64,000 bases of DNA from GCA-2705995 sp965661625. GTDB taxonomy: Bacteria > Bacteroidota > Bacteroidia > Flavobacteriales_G > Salibacteraceae. Each line of letters begins with the position of its first letter. The stretch's first letter is position 1. Positions 7,412 through 17,124 of this stretch are shown one piece after another. The stretch is from assembly GCA_965661625.1 (NCBI GenBank), contig CBFIEM010000013.1:1-64000 (forward strand). Direction: 5' to 3'. A program made the position numbers and the translations under genes. Below the pieces are notes generated by a model, which was not told the DNA's origin, searched no databases, and saw nothing but the letters and a program-made list of their open reading frames with translations.

Positions 7412-9664
7412 TTATTTTTTAGGATTTACTTTTATGTAAATGGAGGTAGGCTTATGCTGACCCTCAATAAAAACTTGGATAATGTCAAGTTGCGTTTGAT
7501 CCATTTCATCCGTCAATTCAACTTCCCAACTTACTTCTGCTCCCGGATTAATTTCGTCCGTAAGGTTCACCCGAATATTTTCAGGAGCTTCAACTCGAGC
7601 TATTTGAAGTTTGGTACTGCCCGGATTATAAAGCGTTAGTTTTTGTGAGGAATCGTTGCGGTTAGCAGGCCACATTAAGTAAGGGTTTTCTATAACAACA
7701 TTGCTCACTGAATCACTCGGGGCGCGGTAATTTACAAAGGCAACTTCTACTTTTCTTCGAATTGCAGCTCCTAATCCATAAACCGATTGTTCAACTTCTG
7801 TGCGTGAATCGCTGATGGAACCATCATTTAAGAATTCTCCAAGTGGAAGTTCATGGATGATGAGGCTTCCGGTATCTAATGCCATTTTTAATGTACCGTC
7901 TTCGTAATTCTGAATGAACTGGACAACACTATGGATACGACGTTTGGAAAGTTGTTGGTTGTAGTTTGAAGACGCAAGGGGAGAAGTGAAGCCACGAATA
8001 CCTAACTCTAAATGGTAACCACGATTTATAAATGAGTGCAGGGAGTCGCAAACTTCAGTTAATCGCGCTTGGCCATCAGCTACTTCTCGCTCAAAGAATG
8101 AGGTTACTTCCTGAGGTGTTGCAGAACGTTGGCTGTAAGTCGAAAATTCATTTACATAAGCAACTACAAGTTCATCGTAGCTCTGACTTGAAGTAGTGCG
8201 CATACTGCTCGGATTAGGCTGGTCATTATCAAAATACAGTGCAATGGGAAGGAATTCTGGAAGCGCAAAAAGCTGTTCTATTTGCGACGGAATGGAGTCT
8301 TGGTCAGGAATGGAAGTAATGGCGGGCAACTCTTCAAGAATCTCCGGTGGTAGTTGGTTTGGCAGCTGCACTGCAGCCAAGTAAATATCGTTACAGCATG
8401 TTTCGCCTTTAGCAGCTAATGACCCGGATCGATTTGAAACGAAGAGCGCTGTATCATTGGCAGGATTCAGCACAAAGTAGAGGTCATTTGCTTTGGAATT
8501 CAGTGGTTTGCGTAAATTTTCAGGTGACCCGAATCCCGAAAAATGCAGCTCATAAGGGGCTTTAAATATATCATAACCACCGAATCCGTTGTGCCAATCT
8601 GAACTAAAATAAATTAACCCTTGAGCAGTATCAACAGCTGGTGTTATTTCATTTCCAGGACTATTGAGCTGTGAAATATTTCTAGCCCTAGCCCAACGCC
8701 CTTTGCCTCTATATTCGGTGTACCACAAATCGTAACCTCCGGCTGAACCTCGCGTCCGGTTTGAGCTAAACAACAAGTAGGTTGTATTATTCAATACTGT
8801 TAAGTGTGGATGTGTGGCATCATATCCGTCGATATTTACCGTTCCACCTACATCTTCAGGGTCATCCCAGGATTCTCCATTCCATGAAACAGCATAAATG
8901 CGGCAGTTGGATGCGCACCGGGTAAAAAGTCCAAAAGAACTATCGGGAGCAATGGTGAAATTACCATGTTTCGTATTTGCTTTAGTTAATCCGTTAAGGG
9001 TATCTTGAATTACCCAGTCTTGATTATGGCCATTGGCTATAAGCGTGTACGGCAATGCTGCAGCAGGTTCATTTAATCGTCTTCCTGCGGTGGTATCATA
9101 AAGCAGGGTAGAGTAGGTTATGGTGTTTGAAGTTAAAAACTGAGGACCAAACTCACCATCAAATGAATTTACAGGAGGTAATAGGTGAACGAGAGGTGTA
9201 TCGTTCAACAGGGTGTCGTGTGCTAATGCCCAACTGCAGGACTCTGCTTCTCGTTTGGCCTTTTGCTTGAAATAAGGTTCCACGTATGCACCATAAATGC
9301 GGGGAAACTGTTCGAATTTCTCACCTGCCTCGGCATAATTTCCGTTGTGCTTCAACATCGTGGCTAGCCAAAATAGAGCGGTAGGGTATTCGTCATCGTC
9401 ATCATGAGCAAAAACCCAACGATAGGCAGGTTCGGCATCAGCATAGTTATTGTAGTTGCGGTAAGATTCACCCAGCATCCAGTAATACGCCAGGTTCCCT
9501 GTATCTAAAGCTAATGCCTTTCTAAAGTAAAATGCAGCACCGTAAGCATCGCCTTCTTCAATGGCTTCGTAACCGCGTTTTGCAAATTGTTGAGGGGTTT
9601 GTGCATTTGCTACGCAATAACCTAAGGTGAACATGCAGAAAATAACGAAACGGTAAAAGGGCAT
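7412..9664 (-). CDS. OmpA-family outer-membrane/periplasmic protein with TPR and PD40 repeats
   Basis: A 750-aa exported protein: signal peptide 1-22 (ending YCVANAQ), TPR-like helices at about 25-115 (AKRGYEAIEEGDAYGAAFYF, then a YYWMLGESYRNYNNYADAEP repeat), PD40/WD40-like beta-propeller blades at about 230-410 (FSSNRTRGSAGGYDLWY, FSSDWHNGFGGYDIFKAP), then a divergent OmpA-like peptidoglycan-binding domain at about 540-590 (ELGIRGFTSPLASSNYNQQL, SKRRIHSVVQF). A further beta-rich ~90-residue tail resembles a DUF1573-type domain. It is the third gene of a sprB-like/sprF-like/ompA operon; family members are thought to stabilise the T9SS/adhesin assembly by tying it to the cell wall (inference for this copy). 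It starts 10 bases after the SprF-like stop. Confidence 0.88.
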   Translation of the reverse strand: MPFYRFVIFCMFTLGYCVANAQTPQQFAKRGYEAIEEGDAYGAAFYFRKALALDTGNLAYYWMLGESYRNYNNYADAEPAYRWVFAHDDDDEYPTALFWLATMLKHNGNYAEAGEKFEQFPRIYGAYVEPYFKQKAKREAESCSWALAHDTLLNDTPLVHLLPPVNSFDGEFGPQFLTSNTITYSTLLYDTTAGRRLNEPAAALPYTLIANGHNQDWVIQDTLNGLTKANTKHGNFTIAPDSSFGLFTRCASNCRIYAVSWNGESWDDPEDVGGTVNIDGYDATHPHLTVLNNTTYLLFSSNRTRGSAGGYDLWYTEYRGKGRWARARNISQLNSPGNEITPAVDTAQGLIYFSSDWHNGFGGYDIFKAPYELHFSGFGSPENLRKPLNSKANDLYFVLNPANDTALFVSNRSGSLAAKGETCCNDIYLAAVQLPNQLPPEILEELPAITSIPDQDSIPSQIEQLFALPEFLPIALYFDNDQPNPSSMRTTSSQSYDELVVAYVNEFSTYSQRSATPQEVTSFFEREVADGQARLTEVCDSLHSFINRGYHLELGIRGFTSPLASSNYNQQLSKRRIHSVVQFIQNYEDGTLKMALDTGSLIIHELPLGEFLNDGSISDSRTEVEQSVYGLGAAIRRKVEVAFVNYRAPSDSVSNVVIENPYLMWPANRNDSSQKLTLYNPGSTKLQIARVEAPENIRVNLTDEINPGAEVSWEVELTDEMDQTQLDIIQVFIEGQHKPTSIYIKVNPKK

Positions 9665-9673
9665 AGGTTATTG

Positions 9674-10675
9674 TTAAATAAAGTCAGGGCATTGTTTGAA
9701 GTAGATGCGTTTAGGAGCGAGGTTCCGTATGGTGTATATAACAGCTAATTCAAAACCACCCCTACCGTTACTCGCTACATTTAAGGTGCTATAATTCACG
9801 TCATAACTTACACCGACTTGCCATTCCTTATAATCGAGTGCAGCATGAAAAATAAACGCATCAACTACACGACTATAGGCACCTAAATAAAGGGCAGTAT
9901 AGGCAAAAGACCTTGAGTCAAGTGTGTATTTAGCATCTCCTCCAATAACGAATTCACGGTGTGGACCTTGATTCATAAAGAGCATGCGCGGAATAAGGTC
10001 CCATTGGTAATGAACCGGGAACTGAAAGCTTCCATGCAGGGAGTACCTGCGATCGATATTATCGGTTTCTCCTGTAAATGACTGATCAGGTTGAAGTAAA
10101 TTATGAACCGCAATACCGGCACGAAGTTTTTTGTGAGCAGAAAATTTGTGGGAGAGGATAAGACCAGTATGCAAGTCTGTATAACTGGTATTGCTGCGGG
10201 CAAACGTTTCATTGATGGGGTTACTTGGGTCAAAGGTTCCCCCTTGATATTGTTGGTCAAAATCAAGCTTATTAAAATCGATTTGCTTGCGGTTCCATCC
10301 ACCTTGAACCCCTAAATTGATGAAGGTAGTGCTATCTTTTCCTAAAGCGTATTGATAACTGAAACTTGCCTGAAAGTGAAGCGTTCCCAAGGCTCCAGTA
10401 CCGGCTTGATCGTTATAAATTGAGACTCCTGCCGACAATGGAATGTTACTCAAGGGTCGGCGAGCCTCGGCACCAATGCCCGCCGTAACAAAAGGCTCTG
10501 AAATTGCGGCCCATTGCCTACGGTAGTTTCCAAAAAAGCGATAATGTCCCTCAAATAGTCCTGTTTGGGCAGGGTTCAGTGAAGCAGGTGCTCTAAACCA
10601 TTGAGAAAAGTGAGGGTCTTGAGCTTCTGCAGACAAAGCCACCAATGCGATGAGGTATGGTAATATCCGCTTCAT
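9674..10675 (-). CDS. Type IX secretion system outer-membrane protein, PorP/SprF family
   Basis: A 333-aa outer-membrane beta-barrel of the PorP/SprF family: signal peptide 1-18, then the signature start AQDPHFSQWFRAPASLNPAQ, the block GLFEGHYRFFGNYRRQWAAI and alternating strands to the end. SprF-like proteins are paired with individual large T9SS cargo proteins such as SprB and help present them on the surface. That pairing is seen here: the ATG overlaps the stop of the 1511-aa adhesin by 4 bases (10672-10675), so translation is coupled, and the OmpA-family gene follows directly. Confidence 0.93.
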   Translation of the reverse strand: MKRILPYLIALVALSAEAQDPHFSQWFRAPASLNPAQTGLFEGHYRFFGNYRRQWAAISEPFVTAGIGAEARRPLSNIPLSAGVSIYNDQAGTGALGTLHFQASFSYQYALGKDSTTFINLGVQGGWNRKQIDFNKLDFDQQYQGGTFDPSNPINETFARSNTSYTDLHTGLILSHKFSAHKKLRAGIAVHNLLQPDQSFTGETDNIDRRYSLHGSFQFPVHYQWDLIPRMLFMNQGPHREFVIGGDAKYTLDSRSFAYTALYLGAYSRVVDAFIFHAALDYKEWQVGVSYDVNYSTLNVASNGRGGFELAVIYTIRNLAPKRIYFKQCPDFI

Positions 10676-13600
10676 CGAATTAAAGTAATGTCACCTTTTG
10701 TTTGGTATTGTTGTCCGTCAATACAAATTACATCTAAGTAGTATACAAATACCTCGGAGTCGGCTTGATTACCCCTAAAAGTTCCGTCCCAACCTTGATT
10801 TTGATTGGTAGTTTCAAATACGAGCTCTCCCCATCGGTTAAAAATTTTGAAGTCGAGTGAGGCTATGTTATTACCCCTTACAAATACCTTATCATTTTGA
10901 CCATCTCCGTTCGGCGTGAAACCAGATGGAATGAAAATTTCGGGCTCACCGCAAATTACTTCAACAACATATATAGTTACATCAGTGCTGAATGCACAAA
11001 CGCCATGCTCATCTGTAACTTGAACGGAGTAGGTGGTAGTTTGTGTAGGTGCTGCGTCGGTAGTATAAAAATCAGGATCAGTTAGGCCTCCTGCCGGTGA
11101 CCAGCTATAAGCATAATCGAGGGAAACGGGATCGGCAAAAAGGGTAGTACTAAAGCCAGCGGCAATTGTATCTTGAGTAGCTCCAGCTGCAACATCGGTT
11201 TGGGTCAAGCTACTCACTTGCACGTTGATGGAATCTGTGTAAACACAACCAGAATCGTTGGTGGCAATTACTCGATAGGTCGTGGTACTTTGAGGAGCCA
11301 CAGTTACGGTTGCCACTTGGTTTGACCCAATTATCGTTTGAACAGGAGCCCAAGTGTAATCAAGCACATTCTGTGACGCCAAGTTTTGAGCACTAAGTGA
11401 AACAGTATCATCTAAACAAATTAAGGTGTCTGGTGATAATGCAATTGCCTCATCACTCACCACCACTACCATTGAATCTACGGCAATGCATCCAGCATTC
11501 GTTTCAACTGCAAAATAATGGGTGTCTACAGCTTGTGGTGAAAATGTTAAGCTGCTATCTGAAGGAGCATTCAAGGTGTCACTAAACAAGCGGTTACTGC
11601 TCCAGATATATGCTTGTGCTGTACCTAATCCCGTTCCCGTAATTGTAACAGGCAACTGATCGCTGCACGTGATAAATATGGAATCTGTTTCTGCGAATAC
11701 CGGGTCGACTGAGATTTCATTTTGAATACTATCTAAACAATAGCCATCATCAACAATGAGTAATAGGGAAGTATCAGCAGTAACCTGAATGGTTGGGTTT
11801 GCGCTGTCGGGGTTGCTTACCAATGCAGCTGGAAACCAAGTGTAAGTCACCGATTGCGAAGTGTCTGGTGTTATGCCAATTGGGGTCTCTTGGTCATAAC
11901 AAACCAAAAAAGGCAGGGTATAATTGGAATCAGAATCAATAAAGATATCCCACTCAAGGGTGTCGCGTTGGTTGCATATAGCCGTATCTGTAGCTATTAA
12001 CTGAACGGTGTATAATCCAGCGTTTGTGTAAGTGAATTGGGCGTTGGCAGAAGTTGTGGTATCGCCATTGTGAAATGTCCACAAATACGATGTGTTGGAC
12101 AGGGGAACCGTAGTGTTTGTAAAGCTGGCATTGAATGGTGAGCACCCACGATCTGGTCCTGAAAGTTCAGCAGTAAGTGGTGTTTGTAAGTCTAGGGTAG
12201 TGACCTGAACAGAGTCGGTGGCTATACAACCATTGGGAGTGATTGTTTGTAAATAGTAGGTGTTTGATGAGTCCTGTGGTACAAGTGCTACAATGCTATC
12301 TGTAACCGTGTTTAGGGTATCAGAAAAGTCGCTAAAATTACTCCATATAAAGGTATCGGCAGCACCAAATGAATTACCGATGAGGTCAACAGGACCGTCG
12401 CTAGAACATACTAAGGAGTCGGCACTTCCTATTGCAATGGCAGTATCAAACTGAATGGGTTGGTAAACGGTATCACTACATACCCCATTGGCAATAACTA
12501 AGGTGTACGTTTGAGATTGACTTGGTGTTATGATTGGGTCACTTACGGTTGAATCACTCAGGCCTGTTGAAGGAATCCATTTATACGCCACGTTGGGATT
12601 TGGGTTGTTGGTTATTCCAATTTGAACGGGTTCTCCATTGCATGAGAACGCATCGGCTATCGTGTACGCAGTATCGGAAAGTACCGAGACTTGTTTTACG
12701 AGTGTATCGGCCAAGTTACATGAGCTCGGATCACTTAGAATAAGTTGAATGGTGTAGGTGCCAGAATTGGAGTAGGTATGGCTTGGGCTTTGATTTGTTG
12801 AAGTTGTACCATCGCCAAAGTCCCATGCATAGCTGGTATTGGTTTGTTCAAGTGACAAGTTCGTTACTGAAAAAGAAAAAGGTGCGCATCCGGATTCAGG
12901 AACTTGAAAGTCAGCAAGGATAAATGGAACGTTAAAATCCATTTTAAAGCTTGCCGCATTACAGCCATTATTCGAGGCTGCACCATTAATGTTTGAAACT
13001 GCTCCAGGATCTGGTAGGGTAGGGAAATCAGACGAAGCTCCTTGGAATTGATTGGGGCAGCCTGCACATACGGATTGGTAAATCTTTCCCTTTTTATCAA
13101 ACCTACTTGTTCCGCCATCTACGTGCTCGTGAGCCGATCCGCCAATAAACGACCCATATTGTATGGTAGAAGCATCATCACTCATCACAAATAAGTAAAA
13201 ATCATTACTATCTGTAGCGCCTTGAAATGCGCCGCCTGCAGTATCTAAGCCGTTAGTGGATAGCGCACCACCAACAATACTACTTCCCCAACCAGAAAGG
13301 TAAATTGAAGAACATACATCTACTAAGAACGCCGTTGGGGAAATATCAGGATCTCCATCTCCCGAACCAAATACAGTTGACCATACAATGGTATCTAACT
13401 CGGGTTTGAATTTGACAATAAACTGACCGCTATTCGGCGTATTGTAAAGGGCGTTGTAGATGAGCGTTGTGCCCGGTGCTTCCGTTTGCCCGAGTAAATA
13501 GACACGTCCATTTCGATCCAATTCTACAAAATAGCTTTGGTCATATGCTGCAGAGCCAAAATAGGATCCGTTTAATAAGGTATCTCCAAATTCACCAATG

Positions 13601-15207
13601 TGCGAAACATAGGCATCTACATCGCCATTCTGAGTTTGGTCGAACGCATTGTTCGTGGTGAGTACAGTTTGGTTCGTTCCACCGGTAATATAAAGGCTGT
13701 TGTCTTCTGCAACGGCAACGCTGTAAATGGCATCGCCACCTGTTCCTCCCCAGTAAGTGCTCCAAACTACAAAGTCTAAACTCGGACTTAGCTTTGCTAA
13801 ATACCCATCTTGATTTGTAGGTGCTCCTGGTTTTATTGCTTGTACCGTATTTCCTACAATAGGGATGTCAGGGCTTTTAGTCGTTGAAGCAATAATTACA
13901 TTTCCCTGTTTATCAATATCAATTTCTCCGCGAACTTCATCAGCATAATTATACTTTAACATGCTATTGGTATTAAAGCCATCGGCTTGAGACCCGCCTA
14001 AATAGGTTGATGCAAGAAGTTGAGAACCCCCTGAGTTGAATTTTGAAATGAAGATATCACTCGAGTTTGGAAAAAACACTCCAAGTCCGTTGAGAAGGTT
14101 CACGGGCGCACTTCCGTTTGTGCTAAATGAAGTATCTAACGCATTAGTTGTTACTGGGAAATCTGAGGATCCAGTAGTCCCCATGATATAAAGCTCGTCG
14201 TTTTCGTTAACCACCAGCGAGTGAGGCAATTCATCGCCCGCACCTCCTAAATAGGTGGAATAGATCATGAACTGGCCAGTAGTATCGTATTTGGTTATGG
14301 CAACATCTGTTCCTGAGCCGTTATTTGCTCCCCCATTCCAGTTCGATTGAAATGCACCAGATGTAGTGGGGTAGCTCGAACCAAAAACTGTGCTCCCAGA
14401 GTACAAGTATCCCAATCCATCAAATGTTGCTGTATAGCCAAAGTTACTTGACGCGGATCCCGAATACGTTGAGAAAATGAGAACAGGATCGATGATGAGT
14501 GGCTGTGATTTATCGTATGTGCCTACTTCAAAGGCAACCCGATTTTCATCCAAAGTAAACGTGCAATTCACTTCAACATGTACCCCATTTATGCGTTGAA
14601 ACGCATATGGTTTTTCCTCCCAAACTTCACCCAAAGATGTAGCTACCTTAAGTACGCCTTTTTCTAACCAAATTCGATCTGCACCTTCCAAATTCCAAGC
14701 GATGTCACTGGGGTCTCCATTGGGCTGAACTATGAAGTCGTACTTTATGGTTCCTTGATTTCCATAGATCGATGCATCAATATTTGGGTAGAGGTTCGTA
14801 TAATCTACCTGTGCGAAAGCAGGTACTTCAGAAGCCCATTTTTCGGAATTCCCCCCCAAATAGAAATTGTAGTAGTGGGGTTGTTTTTCAGTGCTTGAAA
14901 GGGTAGGGTTGGGATTCGTATTAACAAACTGCATGCGATAGGCATGATGTTGTAATGGGGTACTTGGAGTAATGATGGAATCCGCTGCATGATGCATGTC
15001 GTGTATCATGGCGGCATCATAAAAAGCATAGGTCCAAGTCGTTGACTCGAGGTAAAGGTTTCCGGCGGGTATTTCACAGCGATACTTGACGTTATCGTGG
15101 AACTGACCATGGTTTGGAATGAAGTCGACTTGCTGCGCTACAGTGGTGATGCCAGAGCAAATTACTGCAATTAAACAATAGGAAATATGTGTCCAGAATG
15201 CGCGCAT
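10672..15207 (-). CDS. Giant SprB-like surface protein: SBBP propeller, PKD domains, T9SS type B (gliding-associated) tail
   Basis: A 1511-aa secreted protein. After a signal peptide (1-24) and a DUF7948-like start (FIPNHGQFHDNVKYRCE), residues about 240-740 carry SBBP-type beta-propeller repeats (e.g. IYSTYLGGAGDELPHSLVVN, WSTYWGGTGGDAIYSVAVAE). PKD-like Ig domains follow at about 780-830 (YAWDFGDGTTSTNQSPSHTY) and about 1020-1070 (YLWTFHNGDTT), with further similar beta-sandwich repeats to about 1400. The last ~90 residues are the gliding-motility-associated/T9SS type B domain (FIPSGFTPNGDGQNDKVFV, FNRWGELVFETTN, WDGTFRGN). It should be an extracellular adhesin-like protein exported by T9SS with the SprF-like partner encoded next. 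Whether it serves gliding, adhesion or another function is open. Confidence 0.92.
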   Translation of the reverse strand: MRAFWTHISYCLIAVICSGITTVAQQVDFIPNHGQFHDNVKYRCEIPAGNLYLESTTWTYAFYDAAMIHDMHHAADSIITPSTPLQHHAYRMQFVNTNPNPTLSSTEKQPHYYNFYLGGNSEKWASEVPAFAQVDYTNLYPNIDASIYGNQGTIKYDFIVQPNGDPSDIAWNLEGADRIWLEKGVLKVATSLGEVWEEKPYAFQRINGVHVEVNCTFTLDENRVAFEVGTYDKSQPLIIDPVLIFSTYSGSASSNFGYTATFDGLGYLYSGSTVFGSSYPTTSGAFQSNWNGGANNGSGTDVAITKYDTTGQFMIYSTYLGGAGDELPHSLVVNENDELYIMGTTGSSDFPVTTNALDTSFSTNGSAPVNLLNGLGVFFPNSSDIFISKFNSGGSQLLASTYLGGSQADGFNTNSMLKYNYADEVRGEIDIDKQGNVIIASTTKSPDIPIVGNTVQAIKPGAPTNQDGYLAKLSPSLDFVVWSTYWGGTGGDAIYSVAVAEDNSLYITGGTNQTVLTTNNAFDQTQNGDVDAYVSHIGEFGDTLLNGSYFGSAAYDQSYFVELDRNGRVYLLGQTEAPGTTLIYNALYNTPNSGQFIVKFKPELDTIVWSTVFGSGDGDPDISPTAFLVDVCSSIYLSGWGSSIVGGALSTNGLDTAGGAFQGATDSNDFYLFVMSDDASTIQYGSFIGGSAHEHVDGGTSRFDKKGKIYQSVCAGCPNQFQGASSDFPTLPDPGAVSNINGAASNNGCNAASFKMDFNVPFILADFQVPESGCAPFSFSVTNLSLEQTNTSYAWDFGDGTTSTNQSPSHTYSNSGTYTIQLILSDPSSCNLADTLVKQVSVLSDTAYTIADAFSCNGEPVQIGITNNPNPNVAYKWIPSTGLSDSTVSDPIITPSQSQTYTLVIANGVCSDTVYQPIQFDTAIAIGSADSLVCSSDGPVDLIGNSFGAADTFIWSNFSDFSDTLNTVTDSIVALVPQDSSNTYYLQTITPNGCIATDSVQVTTLDLQTPLTAELSGPDRGCSPFNASFTNTTVPLSNTSYLWTFHNGDTTTSANAQFTYTNAGLYTVQLIATDTAICNQRDTLEWDIFIDSDSNYTLPFLVCYDQETPIGITPDTSQSVTYTWFPAALVSNPDSANPTIQVTADTSLLLIVDDGYCLDSIQNEISVDPVFAETDSIFITCSDQLPVTITGTGLGTAQAYIWSSNRLFSDTLNAPSDSSLTFSPQAVDTHYFAVETNAGCIAVDSMVVVVSDEAIALSPDTLICLDDTVSLSAQNLASQNVLDYTWAPVQTIIGSNQVATVTVAPQSTTTYRVIATNDSGCVYTDSINVQVSSLTQTDVAAGATQDTIAAGFSTTLFADPVSLDYAYSWSPAGGLTDPDFYTTDAAPTQTTTYSVQVTDEHGVCAFSTDVTIYVVEVICGEPEIFIPSGFTPNGDGQNDKVFVRGNNIASLDFKIFNRWGELVFETTNQNQGWDGTFRGNQADSEVFVYYLDVICIDGQQYQTKGDITLIR

Positions 15208-15324
15208 AATAAAGTGAAGCTGTAAATATACTAAACTGCCTAGATGACGTAGGCTTTAAACCAATCGTTGTTTAGGGATGGCCTAATTCAGTTTTTATAT
15301 TTTAGGCGACCAATTGAAGGAACT

Positions 15325-16728
15325 ATGGAAGATAAAATTCATTTGCACGAGCCCCTTTTACAGAACGATGCTGTTGTATTAGGACTGTTATTCGTTTTAT
15401 TGGGAGGGATATTCATTACTGCTTCAAGTCAGCATAAAGCATGGAAGCGTTTTTACAGCGTGGTTCCAAGCTTATTATTGTGCTACTTTTTACCTTCCGT
15501 ATTTACCTCGTTAGGGGTTATAGCTCCTAAATGGTATGACTTACAAGCGTTAGCTGCTGGCTTGTCAGAAATGGGCTATGCTTTGCCTACTCAATGGTCG
15601 GTAGACGATTTACACGCTGGAATCAAGACGCTAGGACTTTCCAAAGAGGATTTGGTTGGGTTTAAACGCGAATCGATGTTGTATTTCGCTGCTTCACGTT
15701 ATTTTCTTCCGGCTAGTTTGGTCTTGCTCACCTTGAGCATAAGTATCAAGGAATTGGTGAAGTTAGGTCCCAAGGCCCTTATTATGTTCTTTACAGGAAC
15801 TGTTGGGGTAGTGGTTGGTGGTCCATTTGCTGTTTTAGCATTTTCGTACCTCAGTCCAGAGGTGGTTGGCGGACAAGGTCCTGATGCAGTGTGGCGCGGG
15901 ATGACTACCATCGCGGGAAGTTGGGTTGGTGGTGGAGCAAATCAAGCAGCGATGTTTGAGGTGTTTAAGCCTAGTTCAAGGCTGTATTCAATTATGATTA
16001 CCGTAGACGTTATTGTAGCTGAAATTTGGATGGCATTCTTGTTAATTGGTGTTGGTAAATCAGCAAAACTTGATCGATTTTTCAAGGCCGATTCTTCGGC
16101 TGTAGATGCGTTAAAAAATAAAATGCACGAGTTTAGCGAGCAGATAGCGCGCAAGGCAACATTTACCGATTTAATAGTTATTCTGGCAATTGGGTTAGGA
16201 GCAACAGGGTTAGCACATTTGATTTCGGATTTTATAGCTCCGTACATTGGAAATGAGTTTCCGAGCCTGAAGAAATTTAGTTTGGATTCTAAATTTTTCT
16301 GGTTGATCGTATTGGCCACCACGTTTGGACTAGTTATGTCGTTCACTAAACTCAGGAATTATGAAGGCGCGGGTGCTTCAAAACTTGGAAGTGTGTTTAT
16401 TTATTTCTTGGTAGCAACAATTGGGATGAAAATGAACATCATGGAGATATTGGATAACCCCATGTTATTCTTGGTAGGATTATTATGGATGGCAATTCAT
16501 GTTGGGCTTCTTGTGCTTGTGGCAAAATTAATTCGCTCGCCATTTTTCTTCCTCGCTGTTGGATCTAAAGCAAATATTGGAGGAGCTGCATCTGCTCCTG
16601 TAGTAGCTGCCGCATTCCACCCATCATTGGCACCAGTAGGCGTAATCTTGGCTGTACTTGGATATGCATTGGGTACCTATGGTGCTTATATTTGTGGACT
16701 GTTAATGCAAGGAGTGGCCCCATTATGA
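15325..16728 (+). CDS. DUF819-family integral membrane protein
   Basis: A 467-aa polytopic inner-membrane protein of the DUF819 family. I use the ATG at 15325, preceded by GAAGGA as a good ribosome binding site; upstream in-frame starts lack one. It has about ten to twelve hydrophobic segments with the typical Gly-rich block TIAGSWVGGGANQAAMFEVF and the late SKANIGGAASAPVVAAAFHP, which suggests two related halves as in some transporters. Function in this family is unproven; a transporter of small anions or peptides is the usual guess. The next gene starts inside its stop codon (ATGA), so the two are translationally coupled. Confidence 0.87.
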   Translation: MEDKIHLHEPLLQNDAVVLGLLFVLLGGIFITASSQHKAWKRFYSVVPSLLLCYFLPSVFTSLGVIAPKWYDLQALAAGLSEMGYALPTQWSVDDLHAGIKTLGLSKEDLVGFKRESMLYFAASRYFLPASLVLLTLSISIKELVKLGPKALIMFFTGTVGVVVGGPFAVLAFSYLSPEVVGGQGPDAVWRGMTTIAGSWVGGGANQAAMFEVFKPSSRLYSIMITVDVIVAEIWMAFLLIGVGKSAKLDRFFKADSSAVDALKNKMHEFSEQIARKATFTDLIVILAIGLGATGLAHLISDFIAPYIGNEFPSLKKFSLDSKFFWLIVLATTFGLVMSFTKLRNYEGAGASKLGSVFIYFLVATIGMKMNIMEILDNPMLFLVGLLWMAIHVGLLVLVAKLIRSPFFFLAVGSKANIGGAASAPVVAAAFHPSLAPVGVILAVLGYALGTYGAYICGLLMQGVAPL

Positions 16729-17084
16729 ATCCCATTGTAAAGTTTATCATATCGAGTTTAGCGGTATACTTCACCGCTTGGTTGTTGCCAGGAGTTGCTA
16801 TAGATGATTATTTCACAGCATTAGGAGTGGCGCTGGTGTTGGGGTTGCTCAATCTTTTTGTTAAACCGATTCTCATTTTGTTTACCCTTCCAGCTACTGT
16901 TCTAACCCTCGGGCTGTTTCTGTTGGTTATTAATGCCGTTGTTATATTAATTGCAGACAAGTTAGTTACTGAGTTTAGGGTGGATGGATTCCTCTGGGCA
17001 TTAGTATTTAGTGTGGTACTCTCATTTGTTACTGGCCTTTTGGAGCGTCTAGGAAAAGACTCGAATCCTCCCAAACAGTACTGA
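16725..17084 (+). CDS. Phage holin-like (DUF360-type) small membrane protein
   Basis: A 119-aa membrane protein with four hydrophobic segments, of the family annotated 'phage holin family 4 superfamily' in bacterial chromosomes. Its start ATG (16725) overlaps the TGA of the DUF819 gene; an upstream in-frame start at 16692 is less likely. Typical motifs are the first-helix end AWLLPGVAIDDYFTALGVAL, then LGLLNLFVKPILILFTLPAT. There are no phage genes around, so this is a housekeeping membrane protein despite its name; the role is not known. Confidence 0.85.
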   Translation: MNPIVKFIISSLAVYFTAWLLPGVAIDDYFTALGVALVLGLLNLFVKPILILFTLPATVLTLGLFLLVINAVVILIADKLVTEFRVDGFLWALVFSVVLSFVTGLLERLGKDSNPPKQY

Positions 17085-17124
17085 ACTTTTCACAACCGCT
17101 CCTGTTTCCTTTCTTGTTGGTATT

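Noticed and set aside
15942..16346. 134-codon frame on the minus strand
   Set aside because: It lies wholly inside the well-supported DUF819 gene on the other strand and has no domain.
16725..17084. Prophage remnant
   Set aside because: The holin-like gene is translationally coupled to a housekeeping membrane gene and no phage structural genes occur.
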